From JAFDXJ01 sp038257845 (GTDB taxonomy: Bacteria; Bacteroidota; Bacteroidia; Chitinophagales; Chitinophagaceae): DNA of 64,000 nucleotides. The position numbers and the translations under genes are program-made. The stretch lies in assembly GCA_038257845.1 (NCBI GenBank), contig JBBSQL010000001.1:186001-250000 (forward strand), in the 5' to 3' direction. Of the stretch, positions 43,303 to 52,050 are shown piece after piece (position 1 is the first letter of the stretch; the number at the start of each line of letters is the position of its first letter). A model generated the notes under the pieces. It saw only the letters and a list, made by a program, of their open reading frames with translations, had not been told where the DNA came from and ran no database searches.

Positions 43303-43725
43303 TTAGTTTTCGTCCAGGAATAAACTTTTCAATTCTGGTGACGGCAGCCAGCAAGCTTCTTTTTTACCAAACCATTTATACCTGTTTTTAGAAATCCATG
43401 AATAAATACCATCGCGGATAAAACGGGGCACAAAAATAAAAACATACAACCAGGACCAGGGTGCTGATAAATATTTCGCACATTTTAAAGCACCTGTTGA
43501 TCGCGTATAAATAATTTGATTTTCGTAAAGAATAAATGAATCGAAATGTTTCTCCGCTAAATTATTTTCTTCAAGTAATTGCTGCCCAATGGCAGATTGC
43601 AAAGACGCAAAACGAAATTGCTTTTTTTTATCGTGCCGGATAACAAATTGCACACTGGCATTACAGAGATTGCATACGCCATCAAAAAAAATTATAGGGT
43701 TTTTTACCTGTGTGAGATCTGTCAA
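43303..43725 (-). CDS. DCC-family (DUF393) thiol-disulphide oxidoreductase-like protein
   Basis: A 140-residue protein with the family signature DGVCNLC (Asp15, Cys18, Cys21), the usual DxxCxxC thioredoxin-like redox site, followed by FVIRHDKKKQFRFASLQS and a C-terminal half with YTRSTGALKCAKYLSAPWSWLYVFIFVPRFIRDGIYSWISKNRYKWFG. A hydrophobic stretch there may touch the membrane. Partner and substrate are unknown. It lies 21 bases downstream of yebC on the same strand, so they may share a transcript. Confidence 0.88.
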   Translation of the reverse strand: MTDLTQVKNPIIFFDGVCNLCNASVQFVIRHDKKKQFRFASLQSAIGQQLLEENNLAEKHFDSFILYENQIIYTRSTGALKCAKYLSAPWSWLYVFIFVPRFIRDGIYSWISKNRYKWFGKKEACWLPSPELKSLFLDEN

Positions 43726-43746
43726 TTTTATCTTTTAAATGAAAAA

Positions 43747-44469
43747 TTATTCCATATTATGAAATACCTTATTCACATCTTCATCCTGTTCAAGCCGTTC
43801 TATCAATTTTGAAACTTCTTCCGCCTGTTCATCGGTTACCGGCACTGTGGTCTCTGGAATCCATTCCAGTTCAGCACTGAGCGGTGTTATATTTTTTTCT
43901 TCCAATGCTTTTTGAAGATTACCAAAGTCGGTAAAATGGCAACGCAAAATAAATACAGGATCACCATTTTCATTTTCACCTTCACCCATTTCATCCAGGC
44001 CATGATCAATTAATTCAAGTTCGAGTTCATCCATATCCAGCCCATCAGGATTCAATTTAAATACACCCATTTTATTAAACTGGAAACTCACACTGCCACT
44101 GTTTCCCAAAGAGCCGCCACCTTTATTAAAATGTGATTTTACATTCGCTACTGTACGCACATGATTATCCGTGGCGGTTTCCACTAAGATGGCCACGCCA
44201 TGCGGCGCATAGCCTTCATATAAAATTTCTTCATAATTTTCCGTATCTTTTCCCAATGCTCTTTTGATGGCTGCTTCCACCCTATCCTTGGGCATACCAA
44301 CGCTTCGCGCGTTTTGATAACAGCGGCGTAACGCAGGATTCATATCCGGATCCGGTCCGCTATTTTTAACTGCTATAACAATCTCTTTTCCAATGCGTGT
44401 AAATTGTTTTGCCATGCGGTCCCAGCGGGCAAACATGGTTGCTTTTCTTACTTCAAAAATTCTTCCCAT
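43747..44469 (-). CDS. yebC: YebC/PmpR-family protein
   Basis: A 240-residue cytosolic protein of the YebC/TACO1 family, first described as DNA-binding regulators and more recently linked to translation of difficult peptide sequences. Landmarks are an N-terminal MFARWDRMAKQFTRIGKEI region (consensus KWanIkhrK; here unusually RWDRMAKQF), NPALRRCYQNARSVGMPKDRVEAAIKRA (~43-70), YEGYAPHGVAILVE (~83-96), FNKGGGSLGNSGSVSFQF (~114-131) and an acidic C-terminus. Its 5' leader holds a perfect 9-bp hairpin between a consensus -7 box and the ATG. The DCC gene follows. Confidence 0.92.
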   Translation of the reverse strand: MGRIFEVRKATMFARWDRMAKQFTRIGKEIVIAVKNSGPDPDMNPALRRCYQNARSVGMPKDRVEAAIKRALGKDTENYEEILYEGYAPHGVAILVETATDNHVRTVANVKSHFNKGGGSLGNSGSVSFQFNKMGVFKLNPDGLDMDELELELIDHGLDEMGEGENENGDPVFILRCHFTDFGNLQKALEEKNITPLSAELEWIPETTVPVTDEQAEEVSKLIERLEQDEDVNKVFHNME

Positions 44470-44484
44470 TCTTACTAAATATTT

Positions 44485-44511
44485 TTTGCAGGATTAAATT
44501 TTTCCTGCAAA
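44485..44511 (-). promoter_or_regulatory. Hairpin in the yebC 5' leader
   Basis: A perfect 9-bp stem (TTTGCAGGA and TCCTGCAAA) with a 9-base AT-rich loop, 15 bases before the yebC ATG and downstream of its predicted promoter, so it would be in the message. No T-run follows, so it is not a terminator. Confidence 0.5.
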
Positions 44512-44530
44512 GGTTTAAAATAAAGTGATG

Positions 44531-44538
44531 CAAAATTA
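44531..44538 (-). promoter_or_regulatory. Predicted -7 promoter box for yebC
   Basis: Minus strand TAATTTTG, exact TAnnTTTG match, 61 bases before the yebC ATG and after the permease terminator. Confidence 0.5.
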
Positions 44539-44565
44539 AACCCTTGAAGCGAGCCTTCCAAGTAT

Positions 44566-44595
44566 AAAAAAACCGCCGGATTTTTCCAGCGGTTT
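44566..44595 (-). terminator. Intrinsic terminator of the amino acid permease gene
   Basis: A 10-bp stem (AAACCGCCGG against CCAGCGGTTT, one mismatch) with a 6-base loop, followed on the minus strand by seven T residues; 20 bases after the permease stop. Confidence 0.85.
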
Positions 44596-44615
44596 GAAGT
44601 AATTATTTAAAAATA

Positions 44616-46277
44616 TTAAGCTTCTGATGATTTTGGATGTAATGACATTTTCCGTATGAAAACAAATAAATGGATGATGCCAAAAATGATTGCTATGTAC
44701 AGCAAAGTCCTGTCTGTATCCCAGCCGGCAGAATATTGGTGTAAAAATCCGGTGATGAATAATAACACACTTAACCCAACACCAACCCAACGTGCTGTGT
44801 GCATACCAATCCTGTTTTCAGTGCCATTGCCGAGATGGCTGTGTTTGGCGCCGTAAGCAAGATATATATCAAGGCCAATAAGCATCCATACAACTAAACG
44901 GATCCATGTATCAGCGGGAAGAAATACCATCATGAACATACATGTGAAAATACCAAGTATTGGAACTAATGGTACGAATGGTGTTTTAAATGCACGTTGT
45001 AATTCAGGCATTTTTCTACGCATTACCCAAATACCGGCACATACAAGAATAAAGGCAAACAAGGTTCCGATACTGGTCATTTCACCAACAACACGTGCAG
45101 GTACAAATGCCGCAAACAAGCTTACAAAAACCATGAATAGCAAATTACTTTTTGCTGGTGTTTGTGTTTTTGGATTAACTGTAGAAAATATTTTAGGAAT
45201 CAATCCGTCTTTACTCATACTGTAAAATACGCGTGTTTGTCCCATCAGCATTACGAGTATTACTGAAGAATAACCACCAAGTATAGCCACAAGAATCGCA
45301 CGGTTCAACCATGGATAATCAGGTGTAATAATTCCCGCTGCATTTATTGTGCCCATGTGGTCAATCGCTATTGCTACGGGTGCAATACCATCCTGCCCGG
45401 CAAATGATTTATAATTTGCAACGCCCGTCATTACGTGGGCAAACAAAATGTATAAAATTGTACAAATTGCCAATGAGCCCAATATACCTATCGGCATATC
45501 CCGTTTGGGATTTTTAGCTTCCTGCGCGGCGGTACTCACCGCATCAAAACCGATATAGGCAAAGAAGACAATTGCCGCGGCTCTTATAATTCCACTAAAA
45601 CCAAAACTACCAAATGAACCGGTGTTAGCAGGAATATAAGGATCATAGTTCGCATTATTAATATATTTCCAACCAAGAAAAATAAACACAAGTACAACAG
45701 CAACTTTTATACAAACGATAACGGCATTTACTGTTGCACTTTCTTTGGTACCTTTAATTAAAAGCAAACTCATTAATACAATAATTCCAACGGCAGGCAA
45801 ATTGATCATTCCGCCCGGCTCAAACGGCCCGACCGTAAGTGAATGCGGCAAGACAATATCAAAACCTTCTAAAAATTTTACAAGATAACGGCTCCAGCTA
45901 ATGCCCACAGTAGCAGCTCCAACCGCATATTCCAGCACTAAATCCCAGCCAATAATCCAGGCAAGGAATTCTCCCATCGTAGCATAAGAATAGGTATAGG
46001 CACTTCCCGCTACAGGAATCATGGATGCGAACTCTGCATAACAAAGACCGGCAAAAAGACAACCGAATGCCGCTACCACAAAAGATATGGTAATAGCAGG
46101 TCCCGCATTGTTTGCCGCAGCAAGTCCTGTAATTGAAAATAAGCCGGCGCCAATAATTGCACCGATACCAAGTGCTACTAACGCCATTGGTCCCAGTGTT
46201 CTCTTTAATGTATGGCTTCCGGTTTCCGCTGCCTCATTCATTAAAAGATCCATCGGTTTTCTGACAAATAAACTCAT
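44616..46277 (-). CDS. APC-family amino acid permease (cationic amino acid transporter-like)
   Basis: A 553-residue inner-membrane transporter with about 12-14 hydrophobic helices. Helix 1 carries the APC signature GIGAIIGAGLFSITG (~37-51), followed by FVVAAFGCLFAGLCYAEFASMIPVAGSAYTY (~66-96), FFAYIGFDAVSTAAQEAKNP in helix 6 and TRVFYSMSKDGLIP. The long C-terminus with two extra helices is typical of the CAT-like group often found in Bacteroidota. Probably imports amino acids with proton symport, substrate undetermined. Divergent from the dicarboxylate/glutamate-type symporter gene over 242 AT-rich bases in which I see no exact promoter box or other feature. Confidence 0.92.
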   Translation of the reverse strand: MSLFVRKPMDLLMNEAAETGSHTLKRTLGPMALVALGIGAIIGAGLFSITGLAAANNAGPAITISFVVAAFGCLFAGLCYAEFASMIPVAGSAYTYSYATMGEFLAWIIGWDLVLEYAVGAATVGISWSRYLVKFLEGFDIVLPHSLTVGPFEPGGMINLPAVGIIVLMSLLLIKGTKESATVNAVIVCIKVAVVLVFIFLGWKYINNANYDPYIPANTGSFGSFGFSGIIRAAAIVFFAYIGFDAVSTAAQEAKNPKRDMPIGILGSLAICTILYILFAHVMTGVANYKSFAGQDGIAPVAIAIDHMGTINAAGIITPDYPWLNRAILVAILGGYSSVILVMLMGQTRVFYSMSKDGLIPKIFSTVNPKTQTPAKSNLLFMVFVSLFAAFVPARVVGEMTSIGTLFAFILVCAGIWVMRRKMPELQRAFKTPFVPLVPILGIFTCMFMMVFLPADTWIRLVVWMLIGLDIYLAYGAKHSHLGNGTENRIGMHTARWVGVGLSVLLFITGFLHQYSAGWDTDRTLLYIAIIFGIIHLFVFIRKMSLHPKSSEA

Positions 46278-46519
46278 AAGTTGATTTTTTTTGTATGGTT
46301 ATGGATGGGCAAAATAGTGATTTCTTTTTGTTTACCTAAAAAACTTTTATGAACGGAATGAATTTTTTTAGAAATAAAACATAATATATTTCTGCATTTC
46401 TTTTACAAAAATAAAGTAAATGAAATTTTATTTTAGCAATTTACATCTCTTTCATCATCTTTTTGTATCATGCATTCTTTTCATTTTAATCTTATATTGC
46501 GCTGATTTAAAAACTATAC

Positions 46520-47752
46520 ATGAAGTCATCCAATAAACTAACACAGTGGATTTTAATCGCAATGATATTAGGTGCCATTACCGGTTACATCATTTTCAGG
46601 ACATCATCTCCTGCATTTATTCTAAGTTTTTCTCCCAAGATTGAATTATTGACCACCATTTTTTTACGACTCGTGCAAATGATTATTGCACCGCTTGTGT
46701 TTTCCACTTTGGTTGTGGGAATTGCCAAACTCGGTGATTTAAAAACAGTTGGCCGTGTGGGTGGAAAAGCTTTGCTATGGTTTATTTCGGCATCATTATT
46801 TAGTTTATTACTGGGTATGTTTTTGGTAAATCTTTTTAAGCCTGGTATTGGATTTGACCTGACACATGCCAACCCGGAAAGTGTAAAAGATATCGCCGGG
46901 CATACAACCTCATTCAGCCTCGAAAATTTTATCACACATCTATTTCCCAAAAGTGTTTTTGCAGCTATGGCAGATAATGAAATTTTGCAGATCGTGATCT
47001 TTTCTGTTTTTTTTGGTATTGCTACCGCTGCATTGGGAGAAAGAGGAAAAATAGTTGTGAAAGGCTTAGATGCAGTATCACAAGTTATTTTAAAAATGGT
47101 GGACTATGTCATGAAATTCGCTCCCATTGGGGTTTTCGGCGCTATTGCCGGTGTTATCGCAACAAATGGCCTGGAGATATTTATTTTTTATGGAAAATAT
47201 TTCATGTATTTTTCGATAGGTATTTTATCCCTCTGGATCGTGATGCTCTTTGTGGGCTGGCTCATTTTGAAAAATAGATTACCGGAATTATTACGGGCAC
47301 TTGTAGAACCACTGATCATCGCATTCAGTACCACAAGCAGCGAAGCTGTTTTTCCTAAACTCACAGAAGAACTGGAAAAATTTGGATGCAAAAATAGTAT
47401 CGTTTCTTTTGTGCTACCACTGGGTTATTCTTTCAACCTCGATGGCAGTATGATGTATATGACTTTTGCAAGTATTGCGATTGCGCAGGCTTATGGCATA
47501 CACCTGGATTGGGGCACACAATTGACGATGTTACTGGTGCTCATGCTGACGAGCAAAGGTATTGCCGGCGTGCCACGCGCATCTCTTGTAGTAGTGCTTG
47601 CAACTTGTGCTATGTTTAACATTCCCGCCGCAGGAGTTGCCTTAATATTGCCCATTGACCATTTCTGCGATATGCTGCGCAGCATGACCAACGTATTGGG
47701 AAATGCATTGGCAACAACGGCTGTAAGTAAATGGGAAAAATCTTTAAATTAA
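46520..47752 (+). CDS. Dicarboxylate/amino acid:cation symporter (DAACS)
   Basis: A 410-residue inner-membrane symporter of the GltP/DctA/GltPh type, taking up C4-dicarboxylates or acidic amino acids with sodium or protons. The reentrant-loop and substrate motifs are visible: the serine-rich STTSSEAVFPKL (HP1), GYSFNLDGSMMYMTFAS (consensus NMDGT in helix 7, here NLDGS), GIAGVPRASLVV (HP2) and PIDHFCDMLRSMTNVLGNA in helix 8 with Asp, Arg and Asn that bind substrate. The Arg favours an acidic substrate. The DedA gene follows 16 bases later and is probably cotranscribed. Confidence 0.94.
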   Translation: MKSSNKLTQWILIAMILGAITGYIIFRTSSPAFILSFSPKIELLTTIFLRLVQMIIAPLVFSTLVVGIAKLGDLKTVGRVGGKALLWFISASLFSLLLGMFLVNLFKPGIGFDLTHANPESVKDIAGHTTSFSLENFITHLFPKSVFAAMADNEILQIVIFSVFFGIATAALGERGKIVVKGLDAVSQVILKMVDYVMKFAPIGVFGAIAGVIATNGLEIFIFYGKYFMYFSIGILSLWIVMLFVGWLILKNRLPELLRALVEPLIIAFSTTSSEAVFPKLTEELEKFGCKNSIVSFVLPLGYSFNLDGSMMYMTFASIAIAQAYGIHLDWGTQLTMLLVLMLTSKGIAGVPRASLVVVLATCAMFNIPAAGVALILPIDHFCDMLRSMTNVLGNALATTAVSKWEKSLN

Positions 47753-47768
47753 TTTTTAAAATTCATAC

Positions 47769-48422
47769 ATGGAAAAAGGGTTTATTCAGCAATTTATAGA
47801 ATGGATTATTCACAATGGCGGCCTCTACGTAATGCTGATTGTGATATTTGCCGAGACTGGTTTGTTCCTGGGATTTTTCCTGCCGGGTGATAGTTTACTT
47901 TTTGCAGCAGGGATTTATATCAGTGATTTATCAAAGGAATTTTTTGGCCTGCATTATAGTGTGATTATTATTCTTGTAATCATTGCATCAGTCCTGGGAA
48001 ATATAGTTGGCTATTGGTTTGGTGAAAAAGCCGGGCCAGTATTGTATGAGAAAAAAGACACTTTTCTTTTTCGTAAAAAACATCTTTTGAAAGCGCATGA
48101 CTTTTATGAAAAATATGGCAAGGGCACCATTTTGCTTGCAAAGTTTTTACCACTGATCCGCACATTTGCGCCCATCGTGGCGGGCATCGTAAAGATGGAT
48201 AAAAAAACGTTTATTTTTTATAATATCATGGGTAGCATTTTTTGGGTTACATCCATGATGCTCGGCGGACATTTCCTGCAAAACTGGGTATTGAATAAAT
48301 ATGGTTATAGCCTGAAAGATCATATTGAGGCCATCGCAATTGTCATCATCCTGATTACCACATTGCCGGTTTTGATTAAATTATTTCTTGGCGGTAAAAA
48401 AGAACCTGCAAAAACTGATTAG
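47769..48422 (+). CDS. DedA-family (SNARE-associated/VTT) membrane protein
   Basis: A 217-residue inner-membrane protein. DedA proteins help recycle undecaprenyl phosphate or phospholipids across the membrane and support envelope homeostasis. It shows the family motif FAETGLFLGFFLPGDSLLFAAG (~26-47), GNIVGYWFGEKAG (~77-89), and the conserved Arg-bearing segment KYGKGTILLAKFLPLIRTFAPIVAG (~115-139). Reentrant helices are expected around these. Cotranscription with the DAACS symporter upstream is likely, and the heptosyltransferase gene follows 42 bases downstream, possibly an envelope-related unit. Confidence 0.93.
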   Translation: MEKGFIQQFIEWIIHNGGLYVMLIVIFAETGLFLGFFLPGDSLLFAAGIYISDLSKEFFGLHYSVIIILVIIASVLGNIVGYWFGEKAGPVLYEKKDTFLFRKKHLLKAHDFYEKYGKGTILLAKFLPLIRTFAPIVAGIVKMDKKTFIFYNIMGSIFWVTSMMLGGHFLQNWVLNKYGYSLKDHIEAIAIVIILITTLPVLIKLFLGGKKEPAKTD

Positions 48423-48464
48423 CATATTTGTATTCATTTTATTTTTAGATAAACTGAAAACTGC

Positions 48465-49454
48465 ATGAAATTTCTCATTATCCGTTTATCTTCTATTGGT
48501 GATATTGTTCTCACCACACCGGTGATCCGATGTCTGAAAAACACGTTGCCCAATGCGGAAATTCATTACCTCACCAAGACTTCATTTACCAGCATCCTGG
48601 CAGAAAATCCATACATTTCAAAACTGCATGCATGGGGGAAAAATGAAAAAGAAATTTTGCAAATTTTGAAAGCAGAAAATTTTGATTGCATCATTGACTT
48701 ACACCACAATCTCCGGACTTTAAAAATCAAACGATTTTTGAAACCGGCAAAACATTTTTCTTTTCCCAAATTGAATATTCAAAAATGGCTGCTTACGGCT
48801 TTGAAAATTAATGTGCTTCCCGATATTCATATTGTTGACCGCTATATGGAAACCTTGAAATCATTCGACGTAAAAAATGATGGAAAAGGCCTGGATTATT
48901 TTATCCCCAAAAAAGATGAAGTGCCCGTAACAGAACTCCCGGCAACGCATGCTTCCGGGTATATCGGAATTGTTATTGGAGCTGCTCTAAACACTAAAAA
49001 GTTACCGCTCGAAAAATTGATCACGCTATGTTCCGAAATTGCACACCCTATTGTTTTATTAGGCGGCCCCGAGGATCATGCAACTGGTGAAGAAATTGCC
49101 CGCCATGACCGGATAAAAATTTATAATGCCTGTGGAAAATTCAACCTGAATGAAAGTGCGTGGCTCGTTAAAAAATCATTGCTGGTTATTTCACATGATA
49201 CAGGCCTGATGCATATCGCAGCCGCATTTCAAAAAAAGGTGATTGCAATATGGGGAAATACAGTACCAGCTTTTGGTATGACGCCCTATTATGGAACACA
49301 GGAAAATAAATCGCAAAATTTTGAAGTAAAAAAATTATACTGCCGTCCCTGTAGTAAGATTGGCTACGCGAAATGCCCGCTGGGACATTTTAAATGTATG
49401 CAACTACAAAAGATTGACCTGATTGCAAAAACTGCGGAAGAATTGCTTCGCTAA
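48465..49454 (+). CDS. Glycosyltransferase family 9 (heptosyltransferase-like)
   Basis: A 329-residue GT-B glycosyltransferase related to ADP-heptose:LPS heptosyltransferases. The N-terminus is MKFLIIRLSSIGDIVLTTPVIRCLK, typical of GT9, with a conserved Asp in the SIGD motif; the C-terminal nucleotide-sugar domain has LLGGPEDHATGEEI, ISHDTGLMHIAAAF and AIWGNTVPAFGMTPY. It also has a cysteine-rich segment (LYCRPCSKIG, then AKCPLGHFKC), common in this subgroup. Predicted peripheral inner-membrane enzyme of lipopolysaccharide core assembly; exact sugar unknown. Last plus-strand gene of the region, convergent with the YwqK-like gene. Confidence 0.9.
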   Translation: MKFLIIRLSSIGDIVLTTPVIRCLKNTLPNAEIHYLTKTSFTSILAENPYISKLHAWGKNEKEILQILKAENFDCIIDLHHNLRTLKIKRFLKPAKHFSFPKLNIQKWLLTALKINVLPDIHIVDRYMETLKSFDVKNDGKGLDYFIPKKDEVPVTELPATHASGYIGIVIGAALNTKKLPLEKLITLCSEIAHPIVLLGGPEDHATGEEIARHDRIKIYNACGKFNLNESAWLVKKSLLVISHDTGLMHIAAAFQKKVIAIWGNTVPAFGMTPYYGTQENKSQNFEVKKLYCRPCSKIGYAKCPLGHFKCMQLQKIDLIAKTAEELLR

Positions 49455-49469
49455 TTCTTTTAGAAAAAA

Positions 49470-50153
49470 TTAATTTCCACCGGTTGCGCCATCACGCACT
49501 TTGATCTTCTTTTTTCCTTCATTTTTCTTTTCGTATTTCAGCACTTCTGCAGGTTTTACTTTGGAAGGATCCGCTTTTTTAGCAGTCGTGGAGTCAGTAG
49601 AATTCTGTGCAGTCAATACCAATTTTTTTGTGGGATCAACCAATTGATCTAAAACATATTCTTCTGTTTTCATTAACCTGCCTGTTTGCGGGTCATAATA
49701 TTTCCAGGTGCCTTGTTTAATGGTGGAGCTTTCAACTTTTATTATTCTCGTGTACACAGTATCTGTTTTCAGATCGGGCACATCTACAGTATCATACGGA
49801 TTTTTTGGATCAATGGCTTTCCAGCTTTCTTCGCGAACAATGCCATTGAGATTATAATAAACGGATGAGCCATCTTTATATCCCCAACGATAATGTTCTA
49901 CAGAAATGGGATCGCCAATCAGGGTAAAAGCTTGCCATTCACCGGTTTTGTGGTTGTCTTTATAAAAACCCATTTCCTGGTAGCCCGGTTCACCACGCAG
50001 GGGTTCTAATTTTGAGATCCATTTTCCCTGTTTCAAATTATTATTGTCAATGCAATTCAATGTATCTCCTTTACCATCAAGCCTGTAAGTTTTACACTGC
50101 GAGAAACCCTGGTAACAAATAAAAACACATACTATTAAAATTAAACTTTTCAT
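49470..50153 (-). CDS. Exported YwqK/MORN-like repeat protein
   Basis: A 227-residue protein with a signal peptide (cleaved near GFSQ, residue ~18) and MORN-like repeats of the YwqK type: KQGKWISKL (~42), KTGEWQAF (~70), YKDGSSVYYNLNGIVREESW (~92) and KQGTWKYYDPQTGRLMKTEEY (~147). The C-terminal ~50 residues are low-complexity and lysine-rich (DPSKVKPAE, EGKKKIKVRDG). Many databases label such proteins as toxin-antitoxin YwqK antitoxins, but nothing here suggests a toxin partner, and export argues for a surface or periplasmic scaffold. Function unknown. Confidence 0.78.
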   Translation of the reverse strand: MKSLILIVCVFICYQGFSQCKTYRLDGKGDTLNCIDNNNLKQGKWISKLEPLRGEPGYQEMGFYKDNHKTGEWQAFTLIGDPISVEHYRWGYKDGSSVYYNLNGIVREESWKAIDPKNPYDTVDVPDLKTDTVYTRIIKVESSTIKQGTWKYYDPQTGRLMKTEEYVLDQLVDPTKKLVLTAQNSTDSTTAKKADPSKVKPAEVLKYEKKNEGKKKIKVRDGATGGN

Positions 50154-50205
50154 TCTTACTTTTTAAAAAACACTGTCTTAATTGAACGATATAAAAAGGC
50201 ATTTA

Positions 50206-50643
50206 TTATGAATGCTTCTCGCTCCTTATATTTAAAATATAATGAACGGCCAATGTATAACCATCCAAACCCATGCCTGAAATTGTACCGCTGCATTGTG
50301 CACTGATATGGGAAATTTTTCGAAAGTCTTCCCGCCCGTAAATATTGCTGATATGCACTTCCACCACAGGACAGTTGATCGCAGCAACCGTATCACCTAA
50401 AGCAACTGATGTATGTGTATAACCACCGGGATTGAAAATGATGGCATCATTTTGCAAAGCCTGCTTTTGTAATTCATTGATTAAAATGCCTTCTACATTG
50501 CTTTGGAAATAAGTGAGTGATGCAGCAGAGAAATCTTTTTTTAATTTTTCAAAAAAAAATTCAAAGTTTTCATTTCCATAAATATCCGTTTCCCTGCTTC
50601 CGAGCAAATTAAGATTTGGGCCGTTGATAATGGCAATATTCAT
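50206..50643 (-). CDS. aroQ: 3-dehydroquinate dehydratase, type II
   Basis: Converts 3-dehydroquinate to 3-dehydroshikimate in the shikimate pathway. The 145-residue protein matches the dodecameric type II family: GPNLNLLGSRETDIYG (residues 8-23, with lid Arg and catalytic Tyr22), NPGGYTHTSVALGD (~75-88, catalytic Asn), VEVHISNIYGREDFR (~98-112, catalytic His) and a final SGMGLDGYTLAVHY. It lies 18 bases downstream of the MacB-type permease gene on the same strand, so they may share a transcript. Cytosolic. Confidence 0.97.
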   Translation of the reverse strand: MNIAIINGPNLNLLGSRETDIYGNENFEFFFEKLKKDFSAASLTYFQSNVEGILINELQKQALQNDAIIFNPGGYTHTSVALGDTVAAINCPVVEVHISNIYGREDFRKISHISAQCSGTISGMGLDGYTLAVHYILNIRSEKHS

Positions 50644-50661
50644 GTATCAAATATACAGTAA

Positions 50662-51924
50662 TTACTCGTAACGCAATGCTGTGATGGGATTAAGCCTGGA
50701 TGCTTTGATCGCGGGCCATAAGCCTGCCAGTAATCCCACAGCGGTACATATTATAACCCCTGTAATTACCCAGCCCCAGGGCACAACAAAGCCTGTTTTT
50801 AGAAATATGGAAAATAAATTTCCAACCAGTACGCCCATGATAATTCCGAAGACTGCACCTAAGACACTGATGATTGTAGATTCAAATAAAAATTGTTGAC
50901 GGATACTTTTCCTTTTTCCGCCCAATGCTTTTATTAAACCAATTTCTCTTGTTCTTTCGTTCACAGAAACGAGCATGATATTCATTAAACCAATCGCTGC
51001 AGCAAATAATGTGATCAGGCCGATAGCGCCGGCTGCGCCTTGTATGGCGCCTAATAAACTAATGAAAGTTTCTGCCAGTTTATCACTTTTTTCAATAACA
51101 AAATTATCGCTTTCAGTAGGCAACAATTTACGAATACCACGCATTAATGCAGTGGATTCGCTGATGGCTGCGTTCAATTGCTGTACATCAGATGTTTGAA
51201 CACCAATGGTATAAGAATTGGAAATATTCTGAAGACCGCGCAGGTTATTATACGTTGTAATTACGATATCATCTGCACGGAACAAAGCACTGGAACCTTT
51301 TGCTTTTAAAACGCCAATGACACGGTATGGAATGCCCTGCACTTTGATGATCTTATCTACAGCCCGTATGGTATTTGCACCAAATAATTTGGCAGCAGCG
51401 CCGTCTCCAAGAATGCAAACATTCCGGCCTGTTTGCACATCCAATGGGTTAAAATTCCTGCCGGCAGCCAGTGAGAAACCATTCACCTCCAAATAATTTT
51501 CATCTCCGCCATTGAGGCGCATATTCGGATTGGTCTTTTTATTTCCGTAACTTATTTCCTGTCCGCCCGGGCCGTTGAGTGCAATACTTACATCAGCGGG
51601 AAAATGAAAATTTGCTTTAAAAGTTTCTGCATCATGAACAAGAATAGGTTTATCAAGATTTGATTTTTTTACTTTCGTCTTATCAACCTTTTCTGTTTCA
51701 TTATCATTTCCAAACCTGAATCTTTCTTTAAAAGATATTGTAAAACCGTTGGCACCCATCGTAGAAAAACTATCCCGAAGTCCACTGTTCATCGCGTCAA
51801 TGGCGGTAATAATACCGATTAACGCCATGATGCCAAATGCAATGATCGCAACTGTGAGGCCGGTGCGCAGCCGGTTACTTTTAACGGTTTGCCAGGCCAG
51901 TGAAAAAGAATCTTTTAAAGTCAT
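50662..51924 (-). CDS. MacB/FtsX-type ABC transporter permease
   Basis: A 420-residue inner-membrane permease with the type VII ABC layout: one N-terminal helix (~18-40, RTGLTVAIIAFGIMALIGIITA), a large periplasmic MacB_PCD domain (~45-280), then an FtsX domain with three C-terminal helices (~290-410) including NIMLVSVNERTREIGLIKALGGKRKSI, the coupling segment, and the ending LWPAIKASRLNPITALRYE. Such permeases use ATP hydrolysis at the inner membrane to drive lipoprotein, peptide or drug export. No ATP-binding subunit or membrane-fusion protein is adjacent, so its ATPase is encoded elsewhere. Confidence 0.92.
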   Translation of the reverse strand: MTLKDSFSLAWQTVKSNRLRTGLTVAIIAFGIMALIGIITAIDAMNSGLRDSFSTMGANGFTISFKERFRFGNDNETEKVDKTKVKKSNLDKPILVHDAETFKANFHFPADVSIALNGPGGQEISYGNKKTNPNMRLNGGDENYLEVNGFSLAAGRNFNPLDVQTGRNVCILGDGAAAKLFGANTIRAVDKIIKVQGIPYRVIGVLKAKGSSALFRADDIVITTYNNLRGLQNISNSYTIGVQTSDVQQLNAAISESTALMRGIRKLLPTESDNFVIEKSDKLAETFISLLGAIQGAAGAIGLITLFAAAIGLMNIMLVSVNERTREIGLIKALGGKRKSIRQQFLFESTIISVLGAVFGIIMGVLVGNLFSIFLKTGFVVPWGWVITGVIICTAVGLLAGLWPAIKASRLNPITALRYE

Positions 51925-52050
51925 ATCAACATTTTATTTGCATGCAACAAAAAGGTTGCTACAGAAAAATTTTTATTTAATTAAAGATAAGCAGCACTTG
52001 CAATCAAAAATAGATAAAATAGAAGGAAGGAAAAGATAAAGTATAAATGG

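Noticed and set aside
49470..50153. YwqK antitoxin of a toxin-antitoxin system.
   Set aside because: The protein has a signal peptide and MORN-like repeats, and no candidate toxin is adjacent; the label is only a database name.
51940..51962. Hairpin GCAAC/GTTGC downstream of nuoN as operon terminator.
   Set aside because: Only a 5-bp stem, lying about 90 bases past nuoN and next to the following gene's start, without a proper T-run.
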